A stretch of DNA of 5,548 nt from contig CANJMX010000105.1 of NCBI GenBank assembly GCA_947475125.1, forward strand, positions 1-5,548. The letters run 5' to 3'. The notes beneath the pieces are model-generated. The model searched no databases, was not told the DNA's origin, and worked only from the letters and a program-made list of their open reading frames with translations. Shown here in pieces: positions 4,679 to 5,548 of the stretch (its first letter is position 1; each line of letters begins with the position of its first letter). Origin of the DNA: Actinomycetota bacterium (GTDB lineage: Bacteria; Actinomycetota; Thermoleophilia; Miltoncostaeales; Miltoncostaeaceae). The translations under genes were made by a program, and so were the position numbers.

Positions 4679-5413
4679 TTAGCGGCGGCCCTGCGAGTGC
4701 GCACCGCCCGGGCCACCGGGGCCGGGGTGCACGCCATCGACGATGTTGGTGGCCATCTGCGCAAGCTGCGCATCGGTGATGGCGGGGGCGTTGGCTGGCT
4801 TGTTGGCCCTAAGCGCCGTGCTCACCGCCGACACGAGATCGGCCTTGGCCACGCCCTTCTGCGAGGCGAGGGTTGCCGGGGTGGTGCCTGCCTCGTGCGC
4901 GGCCTTCAGCTCGGCGGTGGTAATGCCAAGCGTGCTGGCGATGGCCTCTCCCACCTTCTCGCGCACCTGGCGCATGCCGCCACGCGGCCCGTGGTCGCCC
5001 TGGCCACGCACGTTCGTCACGTGCTGCGTCACCATCTCGGTGAGCTGCGCGTTGGACAACTCAGGCGCACCGGCGGGCTTGCTCGCCTTCAGCGCGCCCA
5101 CAATGGTGCTCACCAGATCGGCCTGGCTCACGCCCTTGGTCGCCGCGAGCTGCGCCAGCGTCTGACCCGAGTCGCGAGCCGTGCGCAGGGCGGCGTCATC
5201 CACTCCGAGCAACTTCTCAACGGCGGCCTTCACGACCGGGTTGCGCTCGTGGTGCCCACCACCGGCCTGCGACGGCCGTTGCTGTGCGGGAGTGGTGGAG
5301 GTCGTACTGGTCTGGTTGCTGTTGGCGGCGATGGCACTACCAATGCCTGCGCCGGCGAACATTGCCCCGCCTGCGAGAAGTGCGGCGGTGATCTTGCGGC
5401 CTCTGAAGTTCAT
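4679..5413 (-). CDS. Secreted protein with two LGI/KGV-type helical repeats
   Basis: This is a 244-aa exported protein. The ATG at 5413 has AGGAGGA 6 nt upstream. The signal peptide (MNFRGRK, hydrophobic 8-29) is probably cut after the AIA of residues 27-29. A Ser/Thr/Gln/Pro linker (31-50) leads to two homologous units, about 67-135 and 160-228, offset by 93 residues. Each reads LGI/V-x2-(A/E)L-x2-A-x2-(S/A)G-T-L-A-(S/A)-xKGV-x2-ADLVS-x4-AL-A-xKPA-AP-x4-AQL-x2-M. This helical LGI...ELxxAxxxGxTLAxxAxxKGV pattern is widespread in exported proteins of Gram-positive bacteria and resembles DUF2680-type repeats; its function is not established. Gly/His-rich linkers lie before, between and after the units (51-58, 137-147, 229-242). 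There are no cysteines or catalytic motifs. A structural or cell-surface role is a guess. Confidence 0.85.
   Translation of the reverse strand: MNFRGRKITAALLAGGAMFAGAGIGSAIAANSNQTSTTSTTPAQQRPSQAGGGHHERNPVVKAAVEKLLGVDDAALRTARDSGQTLAQLAATKGVSQADLVSTIVGALKASKPAGAPELSNAQLTEMVTQHVTNVRGQGDHGPRGGMRQVREKVGEAIASTLGITTAELKAAHEAGTTPATLASQKGVAKADLVSAVSTALRANKPANAPAITDAQLAQMATNIVDGVHPGPGGPGGAHSQGRR
4730..4936 (-). repeat. Second protein repeat unit (residues about 160-228)
   Basis: This unit aligns with the one at 5009-5215 without gaps over the core: KGV-x2-ADLVS, then AL-A-xKPA-AP and AQL-x2-M. The DNA has diverged enough that it is an old duplication or an inherited two-domain layout, not a recent copy. 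Confidence 0.8.
5009..5215 (-). repeat. First protein repeat unit (residues about 67-135)
   Basis: This is the upstream partner of 4730-4936, with the same order of LGV, TLAQLAATKGV, ADLVS, KPAGAP and AQLTEM motifs. The offset between units is 93 residues. Confidence 0.8.
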
Positions 5414-5419
5414 GGTGGG

Positions 5420-5426
5420 TCCTCCT
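5420..5426 (-). promoter_or_regulatory. Ribosome binding site of the repeat protein
   Basis: AGGAGGA on the minus strand, 6 nt before the ATG at 5413, is the strongest Shine-Dalgarno in the window. It suggests efficient translation. Confidence 0.75.
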
Positions 5427-5487
5427 GGTTGGTTGGGTTCTTACGAAGACAACTGTCGCGCCCGGTCCCAAGAGGCCCGTGAGATGC

Positions 5488-5506
5488 ACCGAAGAGGTAC
5501 CGAAGA
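5488..5506. promoter_or_regulatory. Tandem 8-mer with 11-bp period upstream of the repeat protein
   Basis: ACCGAAGA occurs at 5488-5495 and again at 5499-5506, one helical turn apart, 75-93 bp upstream of the ATG at 5413. A weaker third match (CCGTGAGA, 5477-5484) keeps the same period. Direct repeats spaced 11 bp are typical of OmpR/PhoB-type regulator sites, so a regulator site is possible. Otherwise 5427-5548 holds no clear promoter and no complete gene. Confidence 0.35.
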
Positions 5507-5548
5507 ACATCGTTTGGACTTTGTGATGATCAGGCATGTGCCTTGGCC

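Noticed and set aside
5448..5457. GACAACTGTC near-palindrome upstream of the repeat protein
   Set aside because: Only 4-bp arms match, too short to distinguish from chance.
5526..5548. Possible start of a plus-strand gene (MIRHVPW...) at the right edge
   Set aside because: Only seven codons are visible, with no ribosome site or promoter, so nothing can be supported.

Overview
The window is high-GC DNA, roughly two-thirds G+C by eye. Its genes strongly prefer G or C at third codon positions. Short secreted proteins, a trypsin-fold protease, a VapBC pair of the kind common in mycobacteria, and apparent leaderless starts all suggest an actinobacterium. A Thermoleophilia-like or other poorly cultured lineage is possible, but this is inference: no marker gene fixes the taxon.

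Layout. At the left edge, a multi-pass membrane protein (its start may lie outside the window) overlaps by 4 nt a small zinc-ribbon protein; both are on +. A small secreted protein (-) converges on them with a 4-nt gap. From a 67-bp divergent region a 285-aa tryptophan-rich orphan (+) runs right. It converges, across an 11-nt spacer of C6G5, on a secreted S1-family serine protease with an extra C-terminal domain (-). Next is a 171-bp spacer with alternative hairpins, then a 168-aa orphan (-). This is divergent from a complete vapBC toxin-antitoxin operon (+) with a plausible autoregulatory promoter. A strong GC hairpin separates vapC from a convergent gene for a secreted protein with two copies of a helical LGI/KGV-type repeat (-). 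The last 135 bp hold that gene's ribosome binding site and a two-copy 11-bp-period repeat.

How it fits together. The genes do not form one pathway. Three of eight (small secreted protein, protease, repeat protein) carry export signals and one is a membrane protein, so the region leans towards the cell surface. vapBC is the only unit with a confidently assigned biochemical job. Orientation alternates so often that only two operons are supported: membrane protein plus zinc ribbon, and vapBC. I found no RNA gene, insertion sequence or CRISPR array, and no intergenic stretch longer than about 170 bp. No new multi-gene system is convincingly visible. The best leads are two unrecognised proteins, two apparently leaderless promoters, a protease that looks activated directly by signal peptidase, and a set of competing hairpins after the 168-aa orphan gene.
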